DNA from: Alphaproteobacteria bacterium
Lineage (GTDB): Bacteria; Pseudomonadota; Alphaproteobacteria; Micropepsales; Micropepsaceae
DNA: 10,378 nt
Assembly (NCBI GenBank): GCA_003451645.1
Contig: DMER01000057.1
Location: 1-10,378 of the forward strand
Direction of reading: 5' to 3'
Shown here: piece after piece, positions 1 to 6,607 of the stretch
Position numbering within the stretch: position 1 is the first letter of the stretch
How the letters are laid out: the number at the start of each line of letters is the position of its first letter
Made by a program: the position numbers and the translations under genes
Notes under the pieces: model-generated
Told to the model about the DNA's origin: nothing
What the model saw: the letters and a program-made list of their open reading frames with translations, nothing else
Databases searched by the model: none

Positions 1-2811
1 CTCGTCGGCAGCGTCCGGCCTGACTACAAGTTCGACTTCTCCCTGAGCACGGGCGAGCGCGTCAAAGGCACGACCTCTGTCCGCAGCCTGTTCGACCGCC
101 AGCGCGACATGATCGAGAGCGAGCGGCGCACGGTGGGCGGCTCCCCGACTGCCGGCGCAGCGGATGCCATTGCCAACCAGGGCGGCGATCAGCGCCGTCT
201 CGCGGGCGCTCTCGATATGCTGCGCGCACCTCAGGAAATCCCGTGGAAGATCGCCGCAGCGGTTGCTGAACGCATCACGCAGCCGATGATCTACAACCCG
301 GCTGTCTCGCGCGAGCTGGGCGAACTGCTTGCCACGCGCGGCAAGGACCGGCTGCTCGCCGTGATCGATGAAATCCGCCAGCGTCAGGCTGCAACGGGGC
401 GCGGGCCGAAGCCGCCGACGCCGACTATTCCGCCCCCCTCCACCCCGATCCGGGCAGGTGGGTTTGCTGGGTTTGGCGGACGCAAGCCGTCGCCTGCGCC
501 ACCTCCTGCTGCCCCTTCGCGCAGGGCCCGCAACGACCGTTTCGAAACCCTGCGCCTTCTCGTCCAGCGCCAGAACCCCGGCGTGGCCGATGATCAAATC
601 GACGCGCTCACCGAACAGGAATACCGCGCCTTCTATGGCCGCCCCGCTCCGGGTGTGAAGGTGACGGAGAAGGATTATGCAGACGGATGGGAGCGCGCTG
701 TCAATGAAGCCAAGGACCATCTCGACGCAACAGCCGGTCCCGGCAACTACACCGCCGCCGATCTGGAACGCGAAGCCATCGAGGGGTTCACCGGGGTCTA
801 TTCTGGACGCGGCCTGCCGGAAGACACGATGGCGTTGCCCCTGACGCTGGCAAAGGACGGCGAGCGCGCATTGCCGGGCAAGCGCATCTATGTGTTCGAG
901 GTCAACGGCAAGGCATTTACCGGAGCCACGCCAGAGGAAGCCGCACGGCGTGCTGGCGACCTGTCTCCCGCAATGGGCAACGTCTCGGAGAACAAGCCCA
1001 CCGTCCGCAAATATGCCATCGAGGAAGACGGCACGCAGGTGCCTTATGACGAAGCGATCCGTTCCCGGCCAAAAGCACCGCCTGCAAGCCCGGAGAGCGA
1101 ATTTGCACGCCTTGTGACCGCAGAGCAGCGTCTGAACGCTCCGGCACGGGAATTGACCGAAGGCGACCTGCTGCGCCTTGCTGAGCCGTATGCACGGGCC
1201 TATGCGGCAAAGGGCGGCAAAGGCGCGTCTGATATTGAGCGGGCTGCTTATGAGGTTGTGCAGCGCATGGGCGGCAGTACAAAATCCTCCGGCCTCTCCG
1301 GCCTCCGCACAGACCTTGGCGCAGGTGTTGGCGGCGCCCTGTTCTCCGGCGCCATGCCGATGGAAGAAGACGCCACGCTTGAGGATAAACTGGCGCGGGC
1401 TGCAACCGGATTTGCGCTTGGCTTTGGCGCATCAAAGGCCGGACGTGTTGGCGCCCGGATGCTGGCAGAGGCCAAAGCCGCTTCCCCCATCCTCACCGCT
1501 GGCCTAGGTGGAGGTGGACCCCGGAAGCCCATGCCCAAAGCCGTGCCGATGGACCTGCCCCCCAACCTTCGCAACGCGCGTATGGGGTCAAGCTGGAAAG
1601 AGCCGGACAACACCGCTCCTGCTTCAGCGGTTGCCGCGCGGGTCGCCCAGAAGATTGCCAAAACCCGGCCTGATCTTAGCATTGGCCGCGCGGTAAGCGC
1701 GCCGGGCCGGAAGGTTGCTGCTGGCCTGCGCGCCCTTGATCGCCGTCTCCGGTCTCCTGAAGATCCGCGCCTGCTTCAGCCGTCTATCGCCCCCGGCGAA
1801 ATGCGCGCTCCGGCCTCTGGCACTGTCCCCACGACCCGCCCGGCCATTGAACGCATGAAGAACCCCGGCGCCGCGGCTGACGTGCTGGCAGGCGTGCAGC
1901 GCCGGGCAGAGAAGGCCTACGGCAAGGAAAAAGCCGACGGCATAGTCCTTGGTCGTTCGGAGCGCGCCCTCCAGACGCTGAACCGCATCGAAGGGTACAT
2001 GCAAAGCCTTCGGTCGCGGCTCAATGACCTTCGTGCGCAAAGCCCGACAGATGAGGGGCTGGCCATCGCAATCGAGGCCCGCAAGACCGCCTCTGCCCGG
2101 TATATGAGCGGCATGGAAGAACTTGCCCGGCTGATTTCCAAAGGCGCCCCGTCGGGCCAGATTGCCAAGGTTCAGCAGGATGTGGACACGCTCCGGGCAT
2201 CAATGAAGACGCTGCTGGACAAACCGAAGAAGGCCCCCGGTCTTGCAAAGCTCGAAGCGATCGATGTGGAGCTGCGCCGCGCTCTGCTGGAAACCGAAGA
2301 CGCCGGCAGCCTGTTCGGCCCGAGCGGTCGCCAGATCCGGCAGGACAACGAGATTGCAGACCTTTTGACCAACCCCGCGCGGGCGCAGGACGCCCTGCGG
2401 GCATCGCAGGCGAAGCCGCTGGGCAGCCATGAACTGAAAGGGCACGGGCTATTCTGGGGTGGCGCTGCTGCGGCCGCCTACGGCCTGAAGACGACAGCCG
2501 ACAAAGAGCGCGACTGGAAAACCAAGGACCAGACCGAGCGCCAGCTTCAGTTCCAGTACAAGAACAAGCACCTCGATTATGTGCAGGGCGAAGAGCTGGC
2601 GCAAATCCAGCGCTACCTGAACGAAGTCGTTCCGCTTGAGGATGGCGAAAAGGCGCTGACCGATGACGGGAAGTTCGGCGCACCCGGCAAGTCCAACACG
2701 TCAGCCCGCATCCGCCGTTACCAGAAGATGCGCGGACTGACAGTTACCGGGTCGATGACGGCTGAGACGCGGGAGCAGCTTCGCGCTGAGATTTCCGCTC
2801 TGACAGAGTGA
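1..2811 (+). CDS. Large phage virion-type protein, C-terminal peptidoglycan-binding-like domain (5' partial)
   Basis: The reading frame is open from base 1, so the gene begins left of the window; the ATG at 109 is probably internal. About 936 residues are visible. Visible parts in order: a Pro/Ala-rich stretch (about residues 130-180); a Gly/Ala-rich hydrophobic stretch (about 437-490); a long helical, coiled-coil-like part (about 650-745); a short Ala-rich hydrophobic patch after GHGLFWGG near 815-830; and a C-terminal part resembling PG_binding_1, with a DGKFG turn followed by an ARIRRYQKMRGLTVTG core and a TAETREQL helix. Length, low-complexity linkers and position just before the lysis genes fit a large internal-virion, ejection or polyvalent-type protein that may touch peptidoglycan during entry. 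No catalytic motif was recognised in the visible part. The phage-protein assignment is fairly firm; the exact role is inference. Confidence 0.75.
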   Translation, partial: LVGSVRPDYKFDFSLSTGERVKGTTSVRSLFDRQRDMIESERRTVGGSPTAGAADAIANQGGDQRRLAGALDMLRAPQEIPWKIAAAVAERITQPMIYNPAVSRELGELLATRGKDRLLAVIDEIRQRQAATGRGPKPPTPTIPPPSTPIRAGGFAGFGGRKPSPAPPPAAPSRRARNDRFETLRLLVQRQNPGVADDQIDALTEQEYRAFYGRPAPGVKVTEKDYADGWERAVNEAKDHLDATAGPGNYTAADLEREAIEGFTGVYSGRGLPEDTMALPLTLAKDGERALPGKRIYVFEVNGKAFTGATPEEAARRAGDLSPAMGNVSENKPTVRKYAIEEDGTQVPYDEAIRSRPKAPPASPESEFARLVTAEQRLNAPARELTEGDLLRLAEPYARAYAAKGGKGASDIERAAYEVVQRMGGSTKSSGLSGLRTDLGAGVGGALFSGAMPMEEDATLEDKLARAATGFALGFGASKAGRVGARMLAEAKAASPILTAGLGGGGPRKPMPKAVPMDLPPNLRNARMGSSWKEPDNTAPASAVAARVAQKIAKTRPDLSIGRAVSAPGRKVAAGLRALDRRLRSPEDPRLLQPSIAPGEMRAPASGTVPTTRPAIERMKNPGAAADVLAGVQRRAEKAYGKEKADGIVLGRSERALQTLNRIEGYMQSLRSRLNDLRAQSPTDEGLAIAIEARKTASARYMSGMEELARLISKGAPSGQIAKVQQDVDTLRASMKTLLDKPKKAPGLAKLEAIDVELRRALLETEDAGSLFGPSGRQIRQDNEIADLLTNPARAQDALRASQAKPLGSHELKGHGLFWGGAAAAAYGLKTTADKERDWKTKDQTERQLQFQYKNKHLDYVQGEELAQIQRYLNEVVPLEDGEKALTDDGKFGAPGKSNTSARIRRYQKMRGLTVTGSMTAETREQLRAEISALTE

Positions 2812-2923
2812 ACCAGACCGAAATCACAAAGCCAACCGGCGCCAAGATCATCCCTGCCACACCGAGCGGCCCGCCCAAATGAATAAGAAACCAGCTCCAG
2901 ATCGATGCAACCAAGTCAAGCAT
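2744..2923 (-). CDS. Possible antisense small membrane protein (59 aa)
   Basis: This minus-strand frame fills the only sizeable plus-strand gap in the late region (2812-2936) and overlaps the 3' end of the large gene by 68 bp. The product would start MLDLVASIWSWF. It has a short hydrophobic segment (about 3-16), then after GG-P a second one (about 18-40), and a charged, Ser/Gln-rich tail beginning SERK. That layout resembles small holin-like or single-pass phage membrane proteins. The ATG at 2923 has a GGGGG tract 7 nt upstream, a mediocre ribosome site; an in-frame ATG at 2953 is also open. Against it: it lies opposite to its neighbours and has no visible promoter, and tiny plus-strand frames also exist in the gap. 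Function unknown; reality uncertain. Confidence 0.35.
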   Translation of the reverse strand: MLDLVASIWSWFLIHLGGPLGVAGMILAPVGFVISVWFTLSERKSQREAAPASQPSSTR

Positions 2924-2936
2924 GAAGGAACCCCCA

Positions 2937-3152
2937 ATGGAAAACGAAGCCATCGCAGACGAAATCCTTAGCGCACTTCAGGCCCTCTTGGAAGCCGCAG
3001 GTCCTGAGTGGACACTCGAAGCCCTTGGCGCACTCCTGCAAGAGGTCGGCGGCGGCGAAGCCCAGCCCGATCCGGCTGCTGCGGGTGGCCCTCCGCCCGG
3101 CGCCCCGTCGCCCGGCATGAAACCGCCCCCGAAGCCCGGCTGGATGCGATAA
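2937..3152 (+). CDS. Small acidic, proline-rich phage protein (71 aa)
   Basis: The start at 2937 is chosen because AAGGAA lies 7 nt upstream; an in-frame ATG at 2922 has no such site. The N-terminal half is an acidic amphipathic helix or helices (MENEAIADEILSAL, then leucine-rich to about residue 40). The C-terminal half is Gly/Pro/Ala-rich and ends in a basic PPPKPGWMR tail. No domain was recognised. The stop codon lies 2 nt before the muramidase ATG, so the two genes are almost certainly co-translated. Similar short proteins often sit between structural and lysis genes in phages, but no function can be assigned from the sequence. Confidence 0.65.
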   Translation: MENEAIADEILSALQALLEAAGPEWTLEALGALLQEVGGGEAQPDPAAAGGPPPGAPSPGMKPPPKPGWMR

Positions 3153-3154
3153 CC

Positions 3155-3862
3155 ATGCTGAACATCCTGAAAGCCAAGCTGGCCCGCGCTGAGCGCCAGG
3201 ACCAGTTGGCAAAGCTCGTTGCCCTGCGCCGATACGACGACGAGGCGTTTGATGCCAACACGCTGGTGCCCGGCCCAGCATGGCGCAAGGCGGCAGAGGA
3301 AAGCGGCGTCCCGCTGGCGCATATCGTAGCCGTGTACATGGTCGAAAGCGCCGGCAGCGGGTTCAACGAGGACGGCCGCCTGACTGTCCTCTACGAGCCG
3401 CACGTCGCGTACAAGTTCGCAAAGCGCCCGAAGGAAGCACAGGCGCAGGCCCCGCACTTGTTTTACCCGAAGTGGATTGACCCGTCCCGCATCCCGAAGC
3501 GCGAGGCGCACCCCTACCGAACCTCGCAAGAGGAACGCTGGGACATGATCCTGGAGGCAGCCGGCATTGATTTTGATGCGGCTGTCCGCGCCGTGAGCTG
3601 GGGCCGGTTCCAGATCATGGGCTATTGGGCCGAGAAGCTGGATTACGACAGCCCGATGCACTTCATCGAGCGCCTGTATGACGGCGAGGCGGCGCACCTT
3701 GATGCGTTCCTGCGGTATTGCCGGATGGCGGGGCTGATGACGGCGCTCCAGCGCGGCGACTGGTTCGGGTTCAGCAAGTACAATTCTAACATAATCCGGG
3801 TGCGGAAAGAGTATTCCGCCAAGCTGGCGGCAGCGGCGGACAAATCGAGGATGATGGCATGA
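3155..3862 (+). CDS. Endolysin, N-acetylmuramidase of the DUF3380 (Muramidase) type
   Basis: A 235-aa protein that should cleave host peptidoglycan at lysis. It carries the family pattern: a VESAGSGF block around residues 63-70, with E64 as the probable catalytic glutamate, followed by DGRLTVLYEPH (about 73-83; DGRP-LFE-H in relatives), and a SWGRFQIMG block (about 148-156). The C-terminal part holds further helices ending in a KYNS motif near 208-211. An N-terminal helix of about 35 residues precedes the domain; no cell-wall-binding repeat and no clear signal peptide or SAR helix was seen, so export would need a holin. The frame is open further upstream to 3008, but that would overlap the preceding gene; the ATG at 3155 directly follows the previous stop. 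The stop overlaps the next start (ATGA). Confidence 0.85.
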   Translation: MLNILKAKLARAERQDQLAKLVALRRYDDEAFDANTLVPGPAWRKAAEESGVPLAHIVAVYMVESAGSGFNEDGRLTVLYEPHVAYKFAKRPKEAQAQAPHLFYPKWIDPSRIPKREAHPYRTSQEERWDMILEAAGIDFDAAVRAVSWGRFQIMGYWAEKLDYDSPMHFIERLYDGEAAHLDAFLRYCRMAGLMTALQRGDWFGFSKYNSNIIRVRKEYSAKLAAAADKSRMMA

Positions 3863-4323
3863 TTGGCGGGCCTCTTATGAAGATCGTGGCGCCCATCGTT
3901 GGCGTCGTTTTTTTGTTCGGGGCCGGGTTTTACACCGGGTACGGACAAGGGAAGAACGCAGGCGTGGCGATTGCCTACCGTGCGGCCGAGACAGCCGCGC
4001 AGGAAATCGTCGTGCGCGAGGTACAGGTCGAAAAGTGCCAGGGCGAAGTCGCCAAGGTCAATGAGGCCACAGCGGCGCAGGCCGTCGAAACAGTGAAGCT
4101 CGTCAAGGCAGATCAGGAGCTTCGCAAACAGGCAGAGCAGCGGGCCGTCCGCCGCGAAGCCGAAACACAGCGCCGCCTCGATGCGGCATTCTCAACCCTC
4201 GATGAACTAAGGAAACAGATCGATGCTGGGGCTTTCAAAGGGTGCGCTAACGAGCATGTTGGCGCTGATCTTGTCGGGATGCTCAACGCAGCCCTTGCCG
4301 CCGAGGCAGGTGACAGTCCGTGA
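3859..4323 (+). CDS. Rz-like inner-membrane spanin subunit (i-spanin)
   Basis: 154 aa with spanin layout: a single N-terminal membrane anchor (about residues 10-27, IVAPIVGVVFLFGAGF) followed by a long periplasmic alpha-helical, Ala/Glu/Gln/Arg-rich region (about 35-125). The C-terminal part has a KGC motif near residue 126. Such proteins span the periplasm with an outer-membrane lipoprotein and fuse the two membranes in the last step of lysis. The start at 3859 is supported by an AGGA site 7 nt upstream and an ATGA overlap with the muramidase; a later ATG at 3877 (MKIVAP) also precedes the anchor. The 3' end overlaps the o-spanin gene by 101 bp in another frame, the arrangement known for Rz/Rz1 pairs. 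The assignment rests on architecture and context, since spanins diverge strongly. Confidence 0.75.
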   Translation: MIGGPLMKIVAPIVGVVFLFGAGFYTGYGQGKNAGVAIAYRAAETAAQEIVVREVQVEKCQGEVAKVNEATAAQAVETVKLVKADQELRKQAEQRAVRREAETQRRLDAAFSTLDELRKQIDAGAFKGCANEHVGADLVGMLNAALAAEAGDSP

Positions 4324-4561
4324 TGTCACTGCGACCTGCCCGCCTCCGGTGGTGCAGATCGACAGGAGCTTCGCGGTTGAACCGCCTGCGTGCGTGGGGA
4401 CGCTGAAACCGTTCCGATACTCCGACAAATCGAAGTGGATACAGGCCCTCGCGGACGGGACTGGAGAAATCGCCACGCAGTCCGCCTGCCTTGAAGAGAT
4501 CCAAGGCTGGATTGAAGCCGAGCGCGCCGCGCGCATCACCTACACGGAGCTGACCCAATGA
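4223..4561 (+). CDS. Rz1-like outer-membrane lipoprotein spanin subunit (o-spanin)
   Basis: 112 aa. A hydrophobic signal peptide ends in a lipobox (LILSGC, lipidated Cys20), followed by a proline-rich stretch (PLPP near 24, CPPP near 39, EPP near 53), both typical of Rz1-type proteins. The gene begins 101 bp before the i-spanin stop in the +1-shifted frame. An AAGGAAA site lies upstream of the ATG at 4223; a second in-frame ATG at 4256 would leave almost no signal peptide. The protein is longer than classical Rz1 and has three more cysteines (39, 57, 89) and a C-terminal helical segment, so it may form disulfides in the periplasm. It overlaps the next gene through ATGA. Lipoprotein identity is firm; the spanin role follows from position and partner. 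Confidence 0.75.
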   Translation: MLGLSKGALTSMLALILSGCSTQPLPPRQVTVRDVTATCPPPVVQIDRSFAVEPPACVGTLKPFRYSDKSKWIQALADGTGEIATQSACLEEIQGWIEAERAARITYTELTQ

Positions 4562-5502
4562 CAGAGATCGACAAGGCCGCCCGTATGGCGGCAGAGGCCA
4601 ACATCAAGGTTGACCCCCTCGCGCGCCTGTATGCGTGGTGGGACGACCAGAACACGGCCTTGCGGACCATTGTGACGATTGCGGGCGGCGCCGTGATTGC
4701 CACGTTCATCTGCATCGAGGGCAACTCGTCCGGGCAGGGCTGGCTGCGCGCTATGGAGGGGACGGCTCCTGCGGTTGCCCTGTGGGTGTTCGGTTTTGCC
4801 TGTACGCTCGGATACATCGTCTCGCACCGGATCGCGTCCGAGGCGATCCGCGACAAGCAGAAATGGCAGCTTCCGGTGGCGGCTGCGGTCTTCACCGCAA
4901 GCCTCTCCCTGTTCGGCGTCGTCGCCAACCAGATCGAACGGGCCCAGACCCGGACGGTCGTCTCGGGCGATGTGGGCACCGCGCGAGGCGATGCCATCGC
5001 CCGCGTGCGGGGTCTCCAGACCCGTGTGAATGCCTTCGATGAGGTCACCATGCTGGCCATCCTCGAAGCCGACCAGCGCGCGCTGGCTGCTGCGCAGGCG
5101 GAGGCGACCGGCTGGGGCATGGTCGATCTCGACCCGGCCGGCGCCTGCAATGCGGACCTGAAGCCGAGGCAAAGGCAACTTTGCAACGAAGTGAATGGCC
5201 CGGATGGGCTCATCGCGTCGATCACGATCACGCAGGCCGCCCTAGACAGCCATCAGGTCTCCAAGGCCGCCCTTGCCGAAGCCGAAGCCCAGCTCGGAGG
5301 TCTCAAGGCCGAACGCACCTCTAACTTCTGGCGCGGCATGGCTGAAATCGTCCCGGGCGAGGATAGCGACATGGAAGCCCGCACGGCACGGACATCGGCC
5401 ATCGGCTCACTGATCATGTCGATTGTCATCCTGTTCTCGACGGCCTTTATGATCGATGTCGTTCTCGAATACCGGGAGCGCCGCAGAGAAAGGATTGCGT
5501 GA
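4558..5502 (+). CDS. Four-helix membrane protein with large predicted periplasmic domain, function unknown
   Basis: 314 aa. Four hydrophobic segments are visible: about 37-54, 70-89, 104-123 and 281-301. Basic residues in the loop between helices 2 and 3 (HRIASEAIRDKQK) and at the C-terminus (ERRRERIA) suggest both ends and that loop lie in the cytoplasm. The roughly 155 residues between helices 3 and 4 would then be periplasmic. This domain is helical, rich in Ala, Glu and Gln, and has two cysteines (197 and 209) that could pair. The gene is ATGA-coupled to the o-spanin and its stop overlaps the next start (TGATG), so it belongs to the lysis/envelope cassette. It is much larger than known holins and matched no family I recognise. 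A lysis regulator, a superinfection-exclusion protein or a holin-associated factor are all possible. Confidence 0.75.
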   Translation: MTEIDKAARMAAEANIKVDPLARLYAWWDDQNTALRTIVTIAGGAVIATFICIEGNSSGQGWLRAMEGTAPAVALWVFGFACTLGYIVSHRIASEAIRDKQKWQLPVAAAVFTASLSLFGVVANQIERAQTRTVVSGDVGTARGDAIARVRGLQTRVNAFDEVTMLAILEADQRALAAAQAEATGWGMVDLDPAGACNADLKPRQRQLCNEVNGPDGLIASITITQAALDSHQVSKAALAEAEAQLGGLKAERTSNFWRGMAEIVPGEDSDMEARTARTSAIGSLIMSIVILFSTAFMIDVVLEYRERRRERIA

Positions 5503-5789
5503 TGGATCTGGTAGCCTCTCTGGCCTGCTACGCGGCAGGCGTCATCTCACTGATGATCGCAGCGAAGAACCCGGCAGCGGGCTTCCTGACGCACCTCGGC
5601 GCGTGGGTAGGCGGGCTTTACCTCTCCGGCGTGTTCGTCTGGAAAGGCCTTCAGGCCCACTCCCTGTCGATCTTCGAATGGACCGGGAAGGTCGAAACAG
5701 GGCCGCTCACGCTGCTCATCACGGTGCTGGCAGCAGCATCCCCTTGGATTGTAGGCTGGGACAAGAATGGAAGAAACGATCTCCGATGA
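5502..5789 (+). CDS. Holin candidate, three-helix small membrane protein (95 aa)
   Basis: Three predicted membrane helices (about 3-21, 28-46 and 66-86) followed by a short charged tail (WDKNGRNDLR) match the size and topology of class I holins, which form lesions that let the muramidase reach the cell wall. Position after muramidase and spanins supports this, although holins more often precede the endolysin. The ATG at 5502 overlaps the previous stop (TGATG); an in-frame GTG at 5499 is an alternative start. No sequence-family signature was recognised, so the role is inferred from topology and context. Its 3' end overlaps the next gene by 23 bp. Confidence 0.65.
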   Translation: MDLVASLACYAAGVISLMIAAKNPAAGFLTHLGAWVGGLYLSGVFVWKGLQAHSLSIFEWTGKVETGPLTLLITVLAAASPWIVGWDKNGRNDLR

Positions 5790-6105
5790 ATACACCGCGA
5801 CCAGCCTCTCGATTATCGAGCGCATTCTCGATAGCGCAGGGGCTGCTCCCGTCGAAGGTGTAACCGCCCAAACGCTGATCCTGGCGACCCTCTCGGTCCC
5901 GATCCTGATGCAAGTCCTGTCCATCATCCGGCCACATATCAACACGCACGCGATGGACAAGCAGGAGACGATCCGGATCGAAGCCATGCGCCAGCTTGTC
6001 GAACTGCGGAAGTCGACCAGCCCGGAAGAGTTCACCGACGCTATGATGGCGATGGACGCTGGCCGGGCTCCGGCACTGCCAACCCCTCCAAAAGGTAAGA
6101 AATAG
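5767..6105 (+). CDS. Single-helix membrane-associated phage protein (112 aa)
   Basis: An acidic N-terminus of about 30 residues precedes one hydrophobic segment (about 34-54, containing LILATLSVPILMQVL). A charged amphipathic helix (DKQETIRIEAMRQLVELRKS, about 64-83) and a Pro/Lys-rich tail ending PPKGKK follow. It overlaps the end of the three-helix holin candidate by 23 bp in another frame and is the last plus-strand gene before the hairpin at 6154. A holin partner or antiholin is conceivable from the position, but nothing in the sequence proves it. I did not recognise a family. Confidence 0.6.
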   Translation: MEETISDEYTATSLSIIERILDSAGAAPVEGVTAQTLILATLSVPILMQVLSIIRPHINTHAMDKQETIRIEAMRQLVELRKSTSPEEFTDAMMAMDAGRAPALPTPPKGKK

Positions 6106-6153
6106 GCGCCGCACGCTCGCCATATTGTTTCGCAATCATCTGCAAGCCGGACA

Positions 6154-6216
6154 CCCCCAGCCCCGGCAGGCCCTCATCGGCATTGGCCTCTCAGGCCGGG
6201 TCGGTGGGGGCTTTTT
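6154..6216 (+). terminator. Likely rho-independent terminator of the late/lysis cassette
   Basis: CCCCCA (6154-6159) pairs with TGGGGG (6205-6210) and, further in, CCCGG (6162-6166) with CCGGG (6196-6200). A smaller inner hairpin GGCCT-CTC-AGGCC (6185-6197) is also present. A C and five T residues (6211-6216) follow the outer stem. It lies 49 bp after the last late gene. On the opposite strand the right half encodes the last codons of the convergent small gene. The internal loop makes the fold imperfect. Confidence 0.55.
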
Positions 6217-6394
6217 CGTTGAGTAGCGCCCGGACATCCATGAGGGCGTTCCGCGCAGAATCGTCGTATGTTTCGGCAATCATCTTGTCTACAGCGTCGA
6301 GGATGCGCTGCGGGACAACCTGAAAATAGACGGTGGCGGCCAACGTGGTCTCATTCGGCACCAGCGTTGCTCTGGCGCTGTCGCTCTTTTCCAT
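6191..6394 (-). CDS. Small hypothetical protein between lysis genes and attachment region (67 aa)
   Basis: The start at 6394 (MEKSDSARATLV) is preferred because GGAG sits 6 nt upstream; in-frame ATG (6406) and GTG (6412) starts also exist. The product is a soluble helical protein: a Thr/Ala/Val stretch (TTLAATVYFQVV), then an amphipathic helix around ILDAVDKMIAETYDD and another around ARNALMDVRALLNEK. No domain recognised. It runs convergent to the lysis cassette and in the same direction as the integrase gene, but the attachment region separates them, so after integration it would lie at the other end of the prophage. Such positions often carry lysogenic-conversion or regulatory genes; that is inference only. 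Confidence 0.5.
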   Translation of the reverse strand: MEKSDSARATLVPNETTLAATVYFQVVPQRILDAVDKMIAETYDDSARNALMDVRALLNEKAPTDPA

Positions 6395-6424
6395 CTCTCT
6401 CTCCATGAACACGAGGGCAACACC

Positions 6425-6444
6425 CTTCGGGACTATGTCGGGAC
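6425..6444 (+). repeat. 20-bp direct repeat, copy 1 (with TCGGGAC heptamers)
   Basis: The sequence CTTCGGGACTATGTCGGGAC recurs exactly at 6646-6665. It holds two TCGGGAC heptamers, 11 bp apart (6427 and 6438). A third exact heptamer follows at 6451 and variants TCGGGTC and TCGGGTG at 6481 and 6491. Position beside the tRNA-derived core suggests arm-type binding sites for the integrase or excisionase. Confidence 0.75.
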
Positions 6445-6498
6445 TTTACTTCGGGACCGATCTGCCTGTTCCCGCCCCGTTCGGGTCCAATCGGGTGA

Positions 6499-6527
6499 GT
6501 GACTTTAGCCCGAAACCCCCGTAAATG
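6499..6527 (+). promoter_or_regulatory. Weak candidate promoter ahead of the tRNA-Leu segment
   Basis: GTGACT (6499-6504, four of six to TTGACA) is separated by 17 bp from TAAATG (6522-6527, three of six to TATAAT), about 17 bp before the tRNA-like 5' end. If the segment restores a host tRNA after integration, such a promoter would be required. The match is weak and could be chance. Confidence 0.2.
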
Positions 6528-6544
6528 CTAGGAATCACCGGGCT

Positions 6545-6600
6545 GCGGGCGTGGCGAAATTGGTAGACGCAAGGGACTTAAAATCCCGTGCGGTCGCCCG
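6545..6600 (+). tRNA. Partial tRNA-Leu (UAA) copy; probable phage attachment-site core
   Basis: Bases 6545-6587 read like the 5' half of a bacterial tRNA-Leu: acceptor strand GCGGGCG, D-arm TGGCGAAATTGGTAGACGC, and an anticodon arm AGGGA-CTTAAAA-TCCC with anticodon TAA (6579-6581). The variable arm and T arm are missing. The next bases, GTGCGGTCGCCCG, end in CGCCCG (6595-6600), which can pair with the acceptor strand, so this could instead be a tRNA copy that lost its variable arm and most of its T arm. No CCA follows. The segment lies 7 bp from the integrase stop codon, between phage-like genes, which fits an attP core in a tRNA-targeting phage. It is not expected to be a working tRNA as it stands. 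Confidence 0.65.
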
Positions 6601-6607
6601 AAAAACT

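Noticed and set aside
2808..2971. Two tiny plus-strand frames (GTG at 2808, 24 aa; ATG at 2879, 30 aa) linked by an ATGA overlap
   Set aside because: Ribosome sites are weak, and the second runs into the 71-aa gene in another frame with Arg-rich sequence; chance frames are likely, although they compete with the antisense frame to explain the gap.
3008..3154. Upstream start for the muramidase
   Set aside because: It would overlap most of the 71-aa gene and gives Arg/Pro-rich sequence unlike the family.
4536..5231. Long minus-strand frames opposite the late genes (also at 2978-3697 and 2021-2683)
   Set aside because: They are Arg/Ser/Pro-rich, lie opposite well-supported genes and show no domains; typical of GC-rich DNA.
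6041..6139. Minus-strand frame of 32 aa starting MIAKQYGE
   Set aside because: Half of it is antisense to the 112-aa gene and it has no clear ribosome site; kept only as part of the repeat observation.
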